Assembly (NCBI GenBank): GCA_963377175.1
Contig: CAUJNA010001459.1
Coordinates: 1-64,000 of the forward strand
DNA from: Effrenium voratum
Lineage: Eukaryota > Sar > Dinophyceae > Suessiales > Symbiodiniaceae
Length of the DNA stretch: 64,000 bases
Direction of reading: 5' to 3'
In this document: one piece after another, positions 48,816-59,622 of the stretch
Numbering within the stretch: position 1 is the first letter of the stretch
Layout: each line of letters begins with the position of its first letter
Made by a program: the position numbers and the translations under genes
Notes under the pieces: generated by a model
Told to the model about the DNA's origin: nothing
Databases searched by the model: none
What the model saw: the letters and a program-made list of their open reading frames with translations, nothing else

Positions 48816-48844
48816 ACTTTCACAGTGGCCTCCACGCGCCTGCT

Positions 48845-49165
48845 TGGTAGGAGCGGTGCCAGCTCGGCACGTGCCCGCTCGGCACGGTGCCTGCTCGGCA
48901 CGTTTAGTTAAGTGCCAGCTCGGCACGTGCCCGCTCGGCACATCTACTTACTAGTGCCTGCTCGGCACGTGCCCGCTCGGCACATCTACTTACTAGTGCC
49001 TGCTCGGCACGTGCCCGCTCGGCACTGCCTGTGCCTGCTCGGCACGTGCCCGCTCGGCACTGCCTGTGCCCGCTCGGCACTGTGCCTGCTCGGCACGTTT
49101 AGTTAAGTGCCTGCTCGGCACTGTGCCTGCTCGGCACAGTTAGTTAGGTGCCCGCTCGGCACCGC
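48845..49165 (+). repeat. GTGCCTGCTCGGCAC palindromic repeat
   Basis: Each ~15-base unit is itself a near-palindrome (GTGCC..GGCAC). About 17 units are separated by short A/T spacers such as CTACTTACTA. Confidence 0.88.
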
Positions 49166-49254
49166 CCTGCCTGCGAAGTTCTCCAGGACCGACACCTGAC
49201 ACGTACGGCCTGACAGGAAAAAAAAACAGGGGGGAGGGGCACGGGGCTGAGCCA

Positions 49255-49510
49255 CATGACATGCAAAACCGTGCGAAAAAACGTGCAAGCTGTTCCACAT
49301 GTCATGTCATGCAAAAAACAAGCTGTTCCACGTGTCATGCAAAAAAACAAGCTGTTTGTCATGTCATGCAAAAAAACAAGCTGTTCCACGTGTCATGCAA
49401 AAAACAAGCTGTTCCACATGTCATGCAAAAACCATGCAAAAACCACGCAAAAACCATGCAAAACACCATGTCCAAAACACCATGAAAAAACACCATGCAA
49501 AAACCGCGCA
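49255..49510 (+). repeat. CATGCAAAAAACAAGCTGTTCC repeat family
   Basis: Six or so units of ~30 bases, decaying into CATGCAAAAACC units toward the right. Confidence 0.85.
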
Positions 49511-49544
49511 AAATGCGGCGCGTACGGGCGCCAACCCGCCGCTC

Positions 49545-50215
49545 CCCGGGTTCCTTGCTATACGTGCTATATGAGGCTCTATCTCACCAGGAAGCCACTG
49601 AACAATCCCACTCTACCGGGTCTTGCTATACGTGCTATATGTGCTATATCTCACAAGGCAAGCCACTGAACATCCACTCTCCCCGGGTTCCTTGCTATAT
49701 GTACTATATGTGCTATATGGCCCTATATAGCACATATAGTACAGATTTCGCGCGTACAGAGTATATAGGGCCCGGGAGAGTGGGGGTTCAGCGGCTTGGC
49801 GTGTAAGATATAGCACATATAGCACATATAGCAAGGAACCCGGGGAGAGTGGATGTTCAGTGGCTTGGCGTGTAAGATATAGCACATATAGCACATATAG
49901 CAAGGACCCGGCGGAGAGTGGGGGTTCAGCGGCTTGGCGCGGCAATGCCGGGCAGGCGCGGCAGGGTGGCGCACCCAAGCCGTATGACCGTATGATCCGT
50001 ATGATTCGTATGACTCGGCGGGCTGGCGTGTCAGGCGCGCCTGGAAACAGGCACCAACCATTTTTTGGTTGCTGCCCGCGTGGAGTTCCGCGTGGAGTTC
50101 CGCGTGGAGTTCCCCTCAATCCTGGGGCCACAACAGGATTGAAGGGAGCAATCCTGGGGCCACAACAGGATTGAAGGGAGCAATCCTGGGGCCACAACAG
50201 GATTGAATCCAAGAA
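49545..50215 (+). repeat. TATATGTGCTATAT palindromic repeats and GGATTGAAGGGAG units
   Basis: Inverted blocks around about 49735 built on TTGCTATACGTGCTATAT. Then CGTGGAGTTCCG units (about 50080-50112) and three 32-base CAATCCTGGGGCCACAAC units (50116-50205). Confidence 0.8.
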
Positions 50216-50392
50216 CATGTTCATCCGACATGTATTCCGACATGTTGAAGAAATTAAGCGTATAGCAAGGAACCCGGGGAAAGTGGAGGTTTCGCGGCTT
50301 GGCGCGGCAGAAATGTGAACACGAGTGGCAATTCTGTTGGCACTTGTGTTGAAGAAATTAAGCGTATAGCAAGGAATCCTGGGGGAATTTCA

Positions 50393-50928
50393 ATGCAGGG
50401 ATACTGCAGGGAATCCTTGCATTCCCGGTATCTCTCTCTTTAGAGGGGGTTTCCCAAATGGTTTATATTCTACCTGAGAGGCTCCCAGCACTCGTCCGTC
50501 CAGCATTTGACCTCGTCCTGCGAAGGATTCGAAGTCTAAAACGCTGCGTGGAGGCGTGAGGCTGCAAAATAATGACCCCCAGATATGCGCCGCAATTTGG
50601 CTCCAGGTTGCATTTCAAGCGATGTCAAGCTTTGCCAAAGGAAACCCCTTTTCCCTTTTTTTCGGGGACCCCTTTTTTGGGACCCCTTGTTTTCTTTTTT
50701 TTTTGGTTTTTCTTAGCCCTGCAAAGGTTGGCTCGCTTGAAATGCAACCTGGAGCCAAATTGCAAGCATATCTAGGGGTCTCTATTTTGCAGCCTCACGC
50801 CTCCACGCAGCGTTTTAGACTTCGAATCCTTCGCAGGACGAGGTCAAATGCTGGACGGACGAGTGCTGGGAGCCTCTCAGGTAGAATATAAACCATTTGG
50901 GAAACCCCCTCTAAAGAGAGAGGGTCGG
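50393..50928. mobile_element. MITE-like element, second copy
   Basis: Arms at 50428-50585 and 50765-50928 match those of 34345-35085. The interior is unrelated (T-rich 50640-50730, including GCGATGTCAAGC/GCTTGAAATGC inverted pieces). It is inserted against the capsid-region fragment at its right edge. Confidence 0.75.
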
Positions 50929-51336
50929 CGCAGCGGCGACGGCAGGGTTGGCTGTGGGGCTCGCAGGCGGCGCAGCCTACGGCCTCGCGCGCGGCACGGG
51001 CTGGGTCCTCGAGAACACGCTCTTCCGGCCCCAGCAGGGCAGCGAGGACGCGGCCGTGCAGAACGTCCGTCCGCCAACAACATGAATGACGCCGCACTTC
51101 ACGCTGCACACCGGCAGCAGCACGTCCGGCAGCCCCGCAAGCAGCCGCGCCTCCTTGCAGTCCGGCTTCCGCGTGCAGGCGCAGTCCAACAACACGCCGC
51201 GCCCCTTCTCCTGGGGCCTGAACCCCGTGGCCCGCCCCAGTTCCAGCCAAGCTTGCAGGCGAGCTCCAGTTCCGGACGCCGGAGCCTGCCTCCGCCCAGC
51301 TTTGACCAGCTGGCGCGACACATTGAGGCTGCTTAA
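50927..51336 (+). pseudogene. Fragment of Ala-rich 410-aa virion gene, plus arm
   Basis: Corresponds to the C-terminal ~130 residues of the protein at 62272-63504 (GLARGTGWVLENTLFRPQQG region), in mixed phases because of indels. It ends at a stop before the capsid start, the same gene order as the intact module. Confidence 0.8.
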
Positions 51337-51400
51337 AAAAAACAAACACCCTCCTTCTGGGGAGAGTTTTTTTGTTTTGCACGGTTTTGGGTAACAAAAT

Positions 51401-51598
51401 CTATTAGTCCAGGCCGTACACACATGTACACCTGGACTAATAGCTTTTTTGCCCGGTTTTGCGCCACAAAAAGCTATTACTTCAGGCCGTACATGCATGT
51501 ACACCCTGGAGTAATAGTTTTTTCGCACGATTTTGCGCTGCAAAATGCTATTCCTCCAGTGCCTACATTGATGTACGCACTATATATATGAGGAATAG
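51401..51598 (+). repeat. Hairpin array, three units
   Basis: Hairpins at 51401-51443, 51473-51517 and 51548-51598, separated by GCACGGTTTTGCG-type spacers. They lie between the 410-aa gene end and the capsid start. The intact module has only 53 bases there and no hairpin, so the array is an insertion. The third hairpin includes a TATATATA stretch. Confidence 0.8.
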
Positions 51599-51641
51599 TT
51601 TTTCTTCGCGTACGAGTCAAAATGCGTGTATATAAACAAGC

Positions 51642-51901
51642 ATGGCGGTAGTCACCGCCGGAGCCCAGGATGAGCTGATGCAGAGCCTGGACTACAAGCT
51701 GAAAACAAGCAACACCAGCTACGTGACGGCGCGGCATGACGTGCAGTACTTCCCCAGCTCGCTGAGCTTCTTCTCCCCCACAACCTCGAGGTCCGCCGCA
51801 TCCCGCTGACCAGCGGCACGTCCTTCATCGACCCCGAGTCCATCAAGATCGCCTTCCGCGTAGGAACACGGACGGCGCCAACCCGCTGGCCCCGGCCGTC
51901 G
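51642..51901 (+). pseudogene. Capsid gene 5' fragment, plus arm
   Basis: Begins MAVVTAGAQDELMQSLDYK, matching the capsid start at 63558. Frameshift near 51785. Homology continues to about 51900, where the sequence flips strand. Confidence 0.85.
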
Positions 51902-52062
51902 CAGCGCTGGCCGTTGGCGAAGACCTGGACGCGCTGGACCAGCGAGCTGGGGAAGTACTGCACGTCATGCCGCGCCGTCACGGAGCTGGTGTTGCTTGTT
52001 TTCAGCTTGTAGTCCAGGCTCTGCATCAGCTCATCCTGGGCTCCGGCGGTGACTACCTCCAT
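51902..52062 (-). pseudogene. Capsid gene 5' fragment, minus arm
   Basis: Second copy in inverse orientation, starting at 52062 (MEVVTAGAQDEL). It lacks about 45 codons between FPSSL and VQRVQVFANGQRC, then meets the plus arm. Confidence 0.85.
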
Positions 52063-52106
52063 GCTTGTTTAAAAACACGCATTTTGGCTCGTACGGCGAA
52101 GAAAAA

Positions 52107-52269
52107 CTATTCCTCATATATATAGTGCGTACATCAATGTAGGCACTGGAGGAATAGCATTTTGCAGCGCAAAATCGTGCGAAAAAACTATTACTCCAGG
52201 GTACGGGCAAAACCGGGCAAAAAAGCTATTAGTCCAGGGTGTACATGTATGTACGGCCTGGACTAATAG
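52107..52269 (-). repeat. Hairpin array, inverse copy
   Basis: Counterpart of 51401-51598. The middle unit at 52188 has lost one arm, the outer two are intact. Confidence 0.75.
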
Positions 52270-52334
52270 CATTTTGTTACCCAAAACCGTGCAAAACCGT
52301 GCAAAAAAACTCTCCCCCAGGAGGAGGGTTTTTA

Positions 52335-52760
52335 TTTTGTTTAAGCAGCCTCAATGTCTCGCGCCAGCTGGTCAAAGCTGGGCGGAGGCAGGCTCCGGCG
52401 TCCGGAACTGGCTCAGGCTGAGTGGCGTCATTCATGTTGTTGGCGGACCGGACGTCCTGCACGGCCGCGTCCTCGCTGCCCTGCTGGGGCCGGAAGAGCG
52501 TGTTCTCGAGGACCCAGCCCGTGCCGCGCGCGAGGCCGTAGGCTGCGCCGCCTGCGAGCCCCACAGCCAACCCTGCCGTCGCCGCTGCGCCGACTCCTGC
52601 CGTGGCTGCCAACGTTCCAGCAACCTCGCCCGCCGGGGTGCGGGCTGCTGCTCCTTCTGCCAGGCCTCCCAGGTACCCGAAGGCCCACCCACACCCTCAG
52701 AGGCTACGGCCACCTCGCCCTCCTCCGCTGCCACGGCCGCCGTCTCTTCAACGGCCTGAG
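52335..52760 (-). pseudogene. Fragment of Ala-rich 410-aa virion gene, minus arm
   Basis: Inverse copy of 50927-51336, extending further upstream (to the VEETAAVAAEEGEVA region). Several frames, clearly decayed. Confidence 0.8.
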
Positions 52761-53275
52761 TAGTAAGGAATGTCAGCCTATAGTAACCTATTAATTTTCG
52801 GATTTTGGTCCCGAAACCATGCAAAACAGCCAAATTCTTCAACCCGCTGAACGTTTTTCCGATGTCACCGGTCTTTGTCACCACTCCGTTTTTGGTGCAA
52901 AAAGCGCTGAAAACGGCGAACTCCGAAAAGTGCGTTTTTCGTGTCCGGCGTCAAAAGTGCAGCCTGGGCCTCCAAATTCGCTCGTTTTCCGCCGAAAACC
53001 GGCTCCAGGTGTTCGCCGTGCTCCGAAATCCGTATTCTACCCCGAAAAACCTGCGAATTCCAGCCCGCTGAGCTTGTCGCCGCCGAAGTCACCGGTCTCT
53101 AACACGTCAGCCCGCCGAGGCACAGCCCAGAGTCAGCCAGCGTCTGACGCGGCAGCCCGCCGAGGTGCTCCCGAGTAACACGTCAGCCTGCCGAGGTTCT
53201 TCCACGTAACGCGTCAGCCCGCTGAACTCGTCACCGCCGATGTCACCGGTCTCTAACACGTCAGCCCGCCGAGGC
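52761..53275 (+). repeat. Dispersed repeat family (AGTAGTAAGGAA start)
   Basis: The first ~170 bases match 58071-58240 closely. It begins immediately after a viral gene fragment in both places. It contains TCACCGGTCTTTGTCACC and TTTTTGGTGCAAAAAGCGCT blocks, followed by CGTCAGCCCGCCGAGG units. Confidence 0.75.
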
Positions 53276-53600
53276 CCCGGGAGGAATCGAACCTCCGAAA
53301 CGTCGCTACGGAGAGCCCATCTCACCATGGGCTCTCGTTACCTGTCCAAAACGGCGCTTTTTGGCCCAAAAACGCTCATCAACCATGTCACCGCCTCGTC
53401 ACCGCTCTCTTTGGGGCCGAAAAGTGCGCAAAAGGCTTGGAAAAGCGAGTTTGTGTACTGGTAGCACGGGAAGTTGAATTGAGGGATATTTTCCCTCAAT
53501 GCATCAACGCATTCCAGCCAGTAGTCATATGCTTGTCTCCAAGCCGTTCCTAAAAAGGTCTCGGGCTCGATTCCTCCCGGGTCCGCCCCTGTTCGCCCTA
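53276..53600. other. tRNA-like T-arms and 18S rRNA-like fragment
   Basis: Minus-strand B box GGTTCGATTCC near 53285-53295 beside a strong GAGAGCCCAT hairpin. A 22-base match to the 5' end of 18S rRNA (CCAGTAGTCATATGCTTGTC, 53518-53539). A second B-box-like GGGCTCGATTCC near 53563. No complete RNA gene. Confidence 0.4.
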
Positions 53601-53849
53601 ATAGCAATGGTGATTCACCAATGGTTCATGAATGGGCAAGGTTGGTTCATGAATGGGCAAGGTTGGCTCAGGTCTCGTCACGTGGCCGAGGTGTTCCAAG
53701 CGTTTTTTGACCGAGATTTTCGGTCAATTCATCGCATCATGCCCAGTGACCGATTTTATAGGTCACTGCGCCACTTCGCGTACTGGTAGCACGGGGTCGA
53801 TATATGATTATACCACCCTGCGCTACGAAGGCCCCGAATGTCCCATAGC
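53601..53849. other. Spacer with short direct repeats
   Basis: Two GGTTCATGAATGGGCAAGG copies near 53620-53665 and paired TCGGTCAATTC-like pieces. No gene seen. Confidence 0.35.
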
Positions 53850-53924
53850 GACTCAAGTGAGGGCGCGTTGCGAAAGTGCAACAACCCAGCGATACCATTT
53901 CGTAACGGCTACTCCTAAGAAAAC

Positions 53925-56900
53925 ATGTTTGAAGGACCTGTCACGGGCAACATCCCGGAGGTCCTGGACAACGGAGGTGACTGACGGCACGCACGTCACA
54001 GCAGGACAGCTGGCCCTCGCTCTGACGCCCTATGCTCAAGTAACTGACCTGGCGGTGAACACGGCAGCCGCCGGCAACAACGCCGCTGCCATCCAGTCCC
54101 TGGACGACAGAGTCACCGCAGAGCTGGCCTCAAAGCTGGACAGCAGCGCGCTGGCTCCGGCGATTGCGCCCCTAGCAACGGCTGCGGCCCTGGCCACCAC
54201 GGACGGTCAGGTGGCCGCGCACGGAAGCAGCATCGCAGCGCTGCAGAGCTCGCTGACCACGGGTCTCTCCAACAAGGCAGACCAGTCGGCCCTCGACGTG
54301 CTGGAGGGCGTGGTGGCGACGAAGAGCACCCCGGACGGCGTGGACCTGAAGCTGTCCAACTACAGCACCACGGCGGCCATGAACGGCTCCATCGCCTCGG
54401 CCAACAACGCCACGCTGGCCACGGTGGCCGCCAACTACGGTATCAAGACGGTGGTGGACCAACACTCCCTGGACATAGCGGCGAGGATCACGCCGCTGGA
54501 GGTGGACACCAAGGTGGCCAACGCTCTCCTGGGGGCCGTCACCGCCGCGGCGCTGGCCTCCGAGCTTGCGAGCCGAGACGCCTCCATCTCGGGGCTGCAG
54601 GCCTCCAAGCAGACGCCAGCGCCCTGACTGCTTACGCCCTGCAGTCGGCCGTGGACACTTCCTCGGAGGTGGACTCTAAGATAGCGACGGCCCTCTTGGA
54701 CGCCGTCACCACGGCAGCCCTGGACGCCGCCCTCCTCGGCAAGGCGGACGCAAGCGCGCTGGCCGCCCTGCTCTCCACGGTGGACGGCTTGGACACGCCG
54801 CTGGAGGTAGACACCCAGATAGCAAATGCCCTGCTGGGTCTCGCCACCGAGGCCTTCGTCGCAGCGCAGCTTGCTAGCCGGGACGCCAGCATCACGGCGC
54901 TCCAGGGGGGCCAAGGCCGACGCGACGCTGCTGGCCTCATACGCCACGAACGCCGCGCTCTCGGCCAGCGAGACCACGCTCCAGAGCGCCCTCGACGCAA
55001 TCCTCGCGGAGCTCGCAGCCCTGCAGCTTTCCGGCAGCGGCGGAGTTGTTAACGCGCCGGCCTGGGTGGGCTTCACGACTTGGGAGCTCGTTCGTGGAAG
55101 TAACGTCGTTCGCAACCTGCATTTCGTGGCTCCTCTCTCTGCTGCGCTTGCCAACGGCGACGACACGCTGAGCATCACGGCAGACTGCTACTCCACGGCG
55201 TGCACTGACGCTGCCATAACAGCAGCCCTGCTGGCCTACTACACCTCGGTGCAGGTAGACGCGCTGTTGGGAGACTACCGCACAGGGGCAGCGCAGGACG
55301 CTGAGACGACCAGCGCCATCCCAGCAGCGCTGCTGGCCTACTACACCTCGGCGCAGGTAGACGCGCTGTTGGGAGACTACCGCACGGCAAGCGCGCAGGA
55401 CACGCAGACGCAGGCCGCCATCGCGGGCGCGCTGCTGGCCTACCGGACGGGCCCGGACCAGGACGTCTTCCCAACCAACCAAATCACCTCGGCGCTGGTG
55501 GCGTACCGCTCAGCCGCAGACCAGGACACGGCGACGGCCTCGAGCATCGCCGCCGCGCTGCTCAGCTACTACACCATCGCGCAAGTAGACGGCCTCCTCG
55601 CCGGCACGCTCGGAGTCGCGGAGGCAGCCTCGGCGCTGCAGATAGCAGTGCGCTTTCCGGACGACGGAGGGGCCGACGAGGTGGTGGCCGCCATAGGAGC
55701 GCAGATCCTGGCCCCCACGGACGTCTCGCTCTCAAACTGGACGGTTCGCCCCAGCAGCGGCTGCAGCGTGGTCCTGGCCACGCACACCGCGGGAGTAAGC
55801 GTGGACGGCTACACCCTGACCCTGGCGGCGAACCCGTGGAACATCGTGCGCACCTACAACTTGACCCCGGGCCGAGAGCTTCTCTTCGCCTGCCGCTACC
55901 GGCTCGGCACGGCCTCCAACTTCGTGGTGTACATGTCCGAGGCAGACAACGTCTACGACCCATTGTACGGCAGCTTCGTGGGCGACCAGGGTGCCTGGAG
56001 CACTGCCAAGATGTACTTCACAGAGCCTCCGAACGGGGTGGCGAAGCTGCACTTCGGGGCGCACTTCCAGGCGCCGGGCCTGCCCAACCAGACGGCTGGA
56101 ACGGTGGACGTCTACGGCCTCCAGATCCTGGACGCAACCCTGGAGAGCGGCAACGCGGTGGAGGCGGAGGAGGACACGGCGGCCTCGGCGCTGCTGCTGA
56201 AGCACGAGTTCCTCGACGGAGGAGCCGACGACGTCACGCTGGCCACCCTGGGCGAGGTGCTGCTGGAGCCCACGCTCACCACGCTAGGAAATTTCCTGGT
56301 GCGCTCCAACAGCCAGAGCTCCGTGGCCTCGGCCAGCTTCCCGGTGGGAGGCTTCCAGCTGGAGGGCTACGCCATGACCCTGAGCGCCTTCGCCTGGAAC
56401 ATCGTGCGCACCTACACGCTGACGCCGGGGAGACGCTACTCCTTTCGGCTGCCGGTACCGGCTGGGCACGGCCTCCAACTTGGTGATGTACGTCAGCGCG
56501 GCCGACAACGACTACGTGGGCGTCACCGGCACCTTCCTCGGCACGCCCTCGCAGGGCGTCTGGAGCACGGCGCGCCTGGACTTCTCGGTGCCGCCGGGCG
56601 GAATCGCCAAGCTGCACTTCGGAGCCTTCGGAGATTCTATCCCGGGGCTGGTGCAGCAGTCGGCGGGCACGCTGGACCTGTACAGCATGCAGATCAGGGC
56701 CACTGCCTTCGAGGGAGAGTCTGTCTCAGTAACGGACCTGCTGGCGGACTCGCTGGCCCTCACGGGCTCGGCCACGCTGGACGGGCTCACCGCGCAGGGC
56801 AACGTGGGCTGCGACCAGCTGCTGTGCCACGACGTGAACTGCACCGACGTGTTCACCACGGGCGTGGACGCCTCGGGCACAGTCTCCTGCGCTGCGCTCA

Positions 56901-57955
56901 CAGCCACCGGCACCGTCGCCGGGGCCACGCTGTCGTCCACGGGGGCCGTGTCGGGCAGCTCGCTGAGCATCACGGGCGCGGCCAGCGTGGGCCTGCTGAG
57001 CTCAGCCACCGGAATCACGGGCAGCACGTTGACCATCAACAACACGGCCAACGCCGGGAACTTCACCACGGTGGGCGACGTGTCCACGGGGACATTGACG
57101 GCCTCGGGCGCAGCAACCGCGGCGAGCTTCGCGGCCACCGGGGCGCTCACGCTGACGATCACCGGGGCGGCCTCCACGGGCCCGCTGGACTGCGAGAGCC
57201 TGGACTGCACCTTCACGGCCACGAGCGGCGGAGTGTCGACGGGCAGTGTGGTCTGCGGCGACGTGACGAGCTCGGGCACGGTCTCCGCGCCGCAGCTCTT
57301 CGCCTCCAACACGCTCATCGTGACCAACACCTCCGACTTCTCGGACGATCTCTTCCTGACGAAGAACTGGGGGGCTGGAGCAAGCTGCAGATTTCCAACA
57401 ACAGCGCGGCCTCCGACAGCGGCCCGGAGCTGCGGCTGCTGGGCAACCAGAGCGCGCGGGTCTTCCTGGAGCGGGACGGCGGGGCGCACCAGTGCGAGCT
57501 CATCATGATCAACGACGAGGCGCTGGTGCAGACGAAGAGCCCCTCGACGCAGCTGTCCCTGACCACGAACCAGAGGAACCCCGGCTGCCTCGTGATCGCG
57601 GGCAACACGGGCAACGTGGTCTGCAACACGAGCTTCACGAATCTGTCGGACAGCAGGGTGAAGACGAGATGGCCGAGGCCGACGTGGCAGAGCTCCAGCA
57701 GCTGTTCGACTCCGTGGAGGCCAAGCAGTACAAGCGCCCGGACATGAACGAGGACCTGAGGCTGGGCTTCGCGTCAAACGACTTCGCAGGAACGAAGTGG
57801 AAGAACCTGACGGGCACCGCGAGGTGGAGCGACGGCACGGAGATGGTCACCCTCGACTACTCTCACCTCACCAGCGTGCTCTGGGGGGTGTGCAAGGGCT
57901 TCCAGGCCCGGCTGGACGAGGTGGAAGCCTGGCAGGCCCAGCGGGGCCGAAGAAG
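53925..57955 (+). pseudogene. GC-rich viral fibre gene, copy D, nearly full length
   Basis: Most complete copy (~4.0 kb, about 1340 codons). Starts MFEGPVTGNIPEV. A 2-base loss near 53975, phase changes near 54.62, 54.9, 56.44 and 57.37 kb, and one near 57.66 kb disrupt it. Layout: Ala-rich N-terminal coil/shaft, two carbohydrate-binding-like beta domains (about 55.7-56.7 kb), a Thr/Gly/Ala repeat shaft (56.7-57.3 kb), and an S74-like chaperone with NLSDSRVK near 57.65 kb. In copies B and C the same region is identified by this layout. Confidence 0.85.
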
Positions 57956-57974
57956 CCGAAGAAGCCATAAGAAA

Positions 57975-58070
57975 CATGGCCGACGCCCGCAGGCGAACCA
58001 TCAAGGCCGTCTACGAGGATCCCCGCACCGGTTTCGGCAGCATAGCGCAGACGCTGCAGCAGGCCCAGGT
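57975..58070 (+). pseudogene. Integrase N-terminal fragment
   Basis: Frame starting MADARRRTIKAVYEDPRTGF matches the N-terminal helical domain of the Polinton integrase (IIxxIYYDLDEGFGS). It is cut after ~32 codons by the AGTAGTAAGGAA repeat. Confidence 0.6.
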
Positions 58071-59095
58071 GAGTAGTAAGGAACATAGGCTTATAGTATC
58101 CTATTAATTTTGGTTTTTTGGTCCCCAAACCCTGCAAAACAGCCAAATTCTTCAACCTGCTGAACGTTTTTCCGATGTCACCGGTCTTTGTCACCACTCC
58201 GTTTTTGGTGCAAAAAGCGCTGAAAACGGTGAACTCCGCAAAGCGTGTTTTTTCGTGTCAGACGTCCAAAGTGGTGTCTGAGCCTCCAAGTTCGCTCGTT
58301 TTCCGCCGAAAACCGGCTCCAGACGTTTCGCCGTCAGCCGCTGAACTCGTTCACCGCTTAGTCACCGCTTTGTCACCACTGCTTTTTGGGTGCAAAGTTG
58401 CGTAAAATCGGGCCCAGTTCGAGCTCCCTTCTCGCAGGGTTTTTTTACGCGGCCGTCAGCCCGCCGGGTCCAGGCTCGGAGTTCCGACAGCCGTCCGAGG
58501 TGGTCGTCAGCCGCGAGCCTTGTCACCACGGATGTCACCACTGATGTCACCACTGATGTCACCGCTCCATCCGGCTCCGGTTTTTGGTGCAAAAAGCGCT
58601 CAAATCGGTCGAGTCCGAAGAGTCCGTTTTTCGTGTCGGACTGCAAGTGGGATGCCCGAGCCTCCAAGTTCGCTCGTTTTCCGCCGAAAAACCGGCTCCA
58701 GACGTCAGTATTCCGCTTTCGGCCCGGAAAAGCGGCGAATTCCAGCCCGCCGAGCATGTCACCGCTTGTCACCGCTTCGTCACCGCTGTCCGTCAGCCCG
58801 CCGAGCTTGTCACCACTGATGTCACCACTGATGTCACCGCTCCATCCGGCTCCGGTGTTTGGTGCAAAAAGCTCAAAACGGTCGAGTCCGAAGAGTCCGT
58901 TTTTCGTGTCGGACTGCTAGTGGGATGCCCGAGCCTCCAAATTCGCAGGTTTTCGGTCGAAAGCGGGCTCCAGACGTCAGTTTTCCGCTTTCGGCCCGGA
59001 AAAGCGGCGAATTCCAGCCCGCCGAGCATGTCACCGCTTGTCACCGCTTGTCACCGCTTGTCACCGCTTCGTCACCGCTCTCTTTGGGGCCGAAA
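58071..59095 (+). repeat. Dispersed/tandem repeat family, second locus
   Basis: First part matches 52761-52930. It then has two to three ~280-base units with GTGCAAAAAGC, GAGTCCGAAGAGTCCG and TTTTCCGCTTTCGGCCCGG blocks, and runs of GATGTCACCACT. Confidence 0.8.
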
Positions 59096-59147
59096 AGTGC
59101 GCAAAAATGCTGAAAAGCGAAACCAGCTCCGCGGCTTCGGTCCGACT

Positions 59148-59535
59148 TCGCTCTGGTGCGGGCCTGGTGCGGGCCTGGTGCGGGCCTGGTGCGGGCCTGG
59201 AGCGGGCCTGGTGCATGCTTGGTGCGGGCCTGGTGCGGGCCTGGTGCGGGCCTGGTGCGGGCCTGGTGCGGGCCTGGTGCATGCTTGGTGCGGGCCTGGT
59301 GCGGGCCTGGTGCGGGCTGGTGCGGGCCTGGTGCGGGCCTGGTGCATGCTTGGTGCGGGCCTGGTGCGGGCCTGGTGCGGGCCTGGTGCGGGCCTGGTGC
59401 GGGCCTGGTGCATGCTTGGTGCGGGCCTGGTGCGGCCCTGGCAATCCTGCCGTGGGCACAGGATTGCTTTACTCAATCCTGGCGTGGGCACAGGATTGCC
59501 CCACTCAATCCTGGCGTGGGCACAGGATTGCCCGG
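59148..59535 (+). repeat. GGTGCGGGCCT 11-bp array and GGATTG units
   Basis: About 25 units of 11 bases with GGTGCATGCTT variants at regular positions (59208, 59274, 59340, 59407), giving a ~66-base higher order. Then three CAATCCTGGCGTGGGCACAG units. Confidence 0.88.
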
Positions 59536-59622
59536 AGTCAGCGCGGTGCTACACAGCACTGCGCGCTCTCGGACTCACCGCCCGGCTTCCCGGCTTCAAA
59601 TTTGGCAAGTAACGCAAAGGAA

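Noticed and set aside
44030..49165. Regular repeats resembling CRISPR arrays
   Set aside because: Units are contiguous tandem repeats without unique spacers of constant length, there are no cas genes, and the genome appears eukaryotic.
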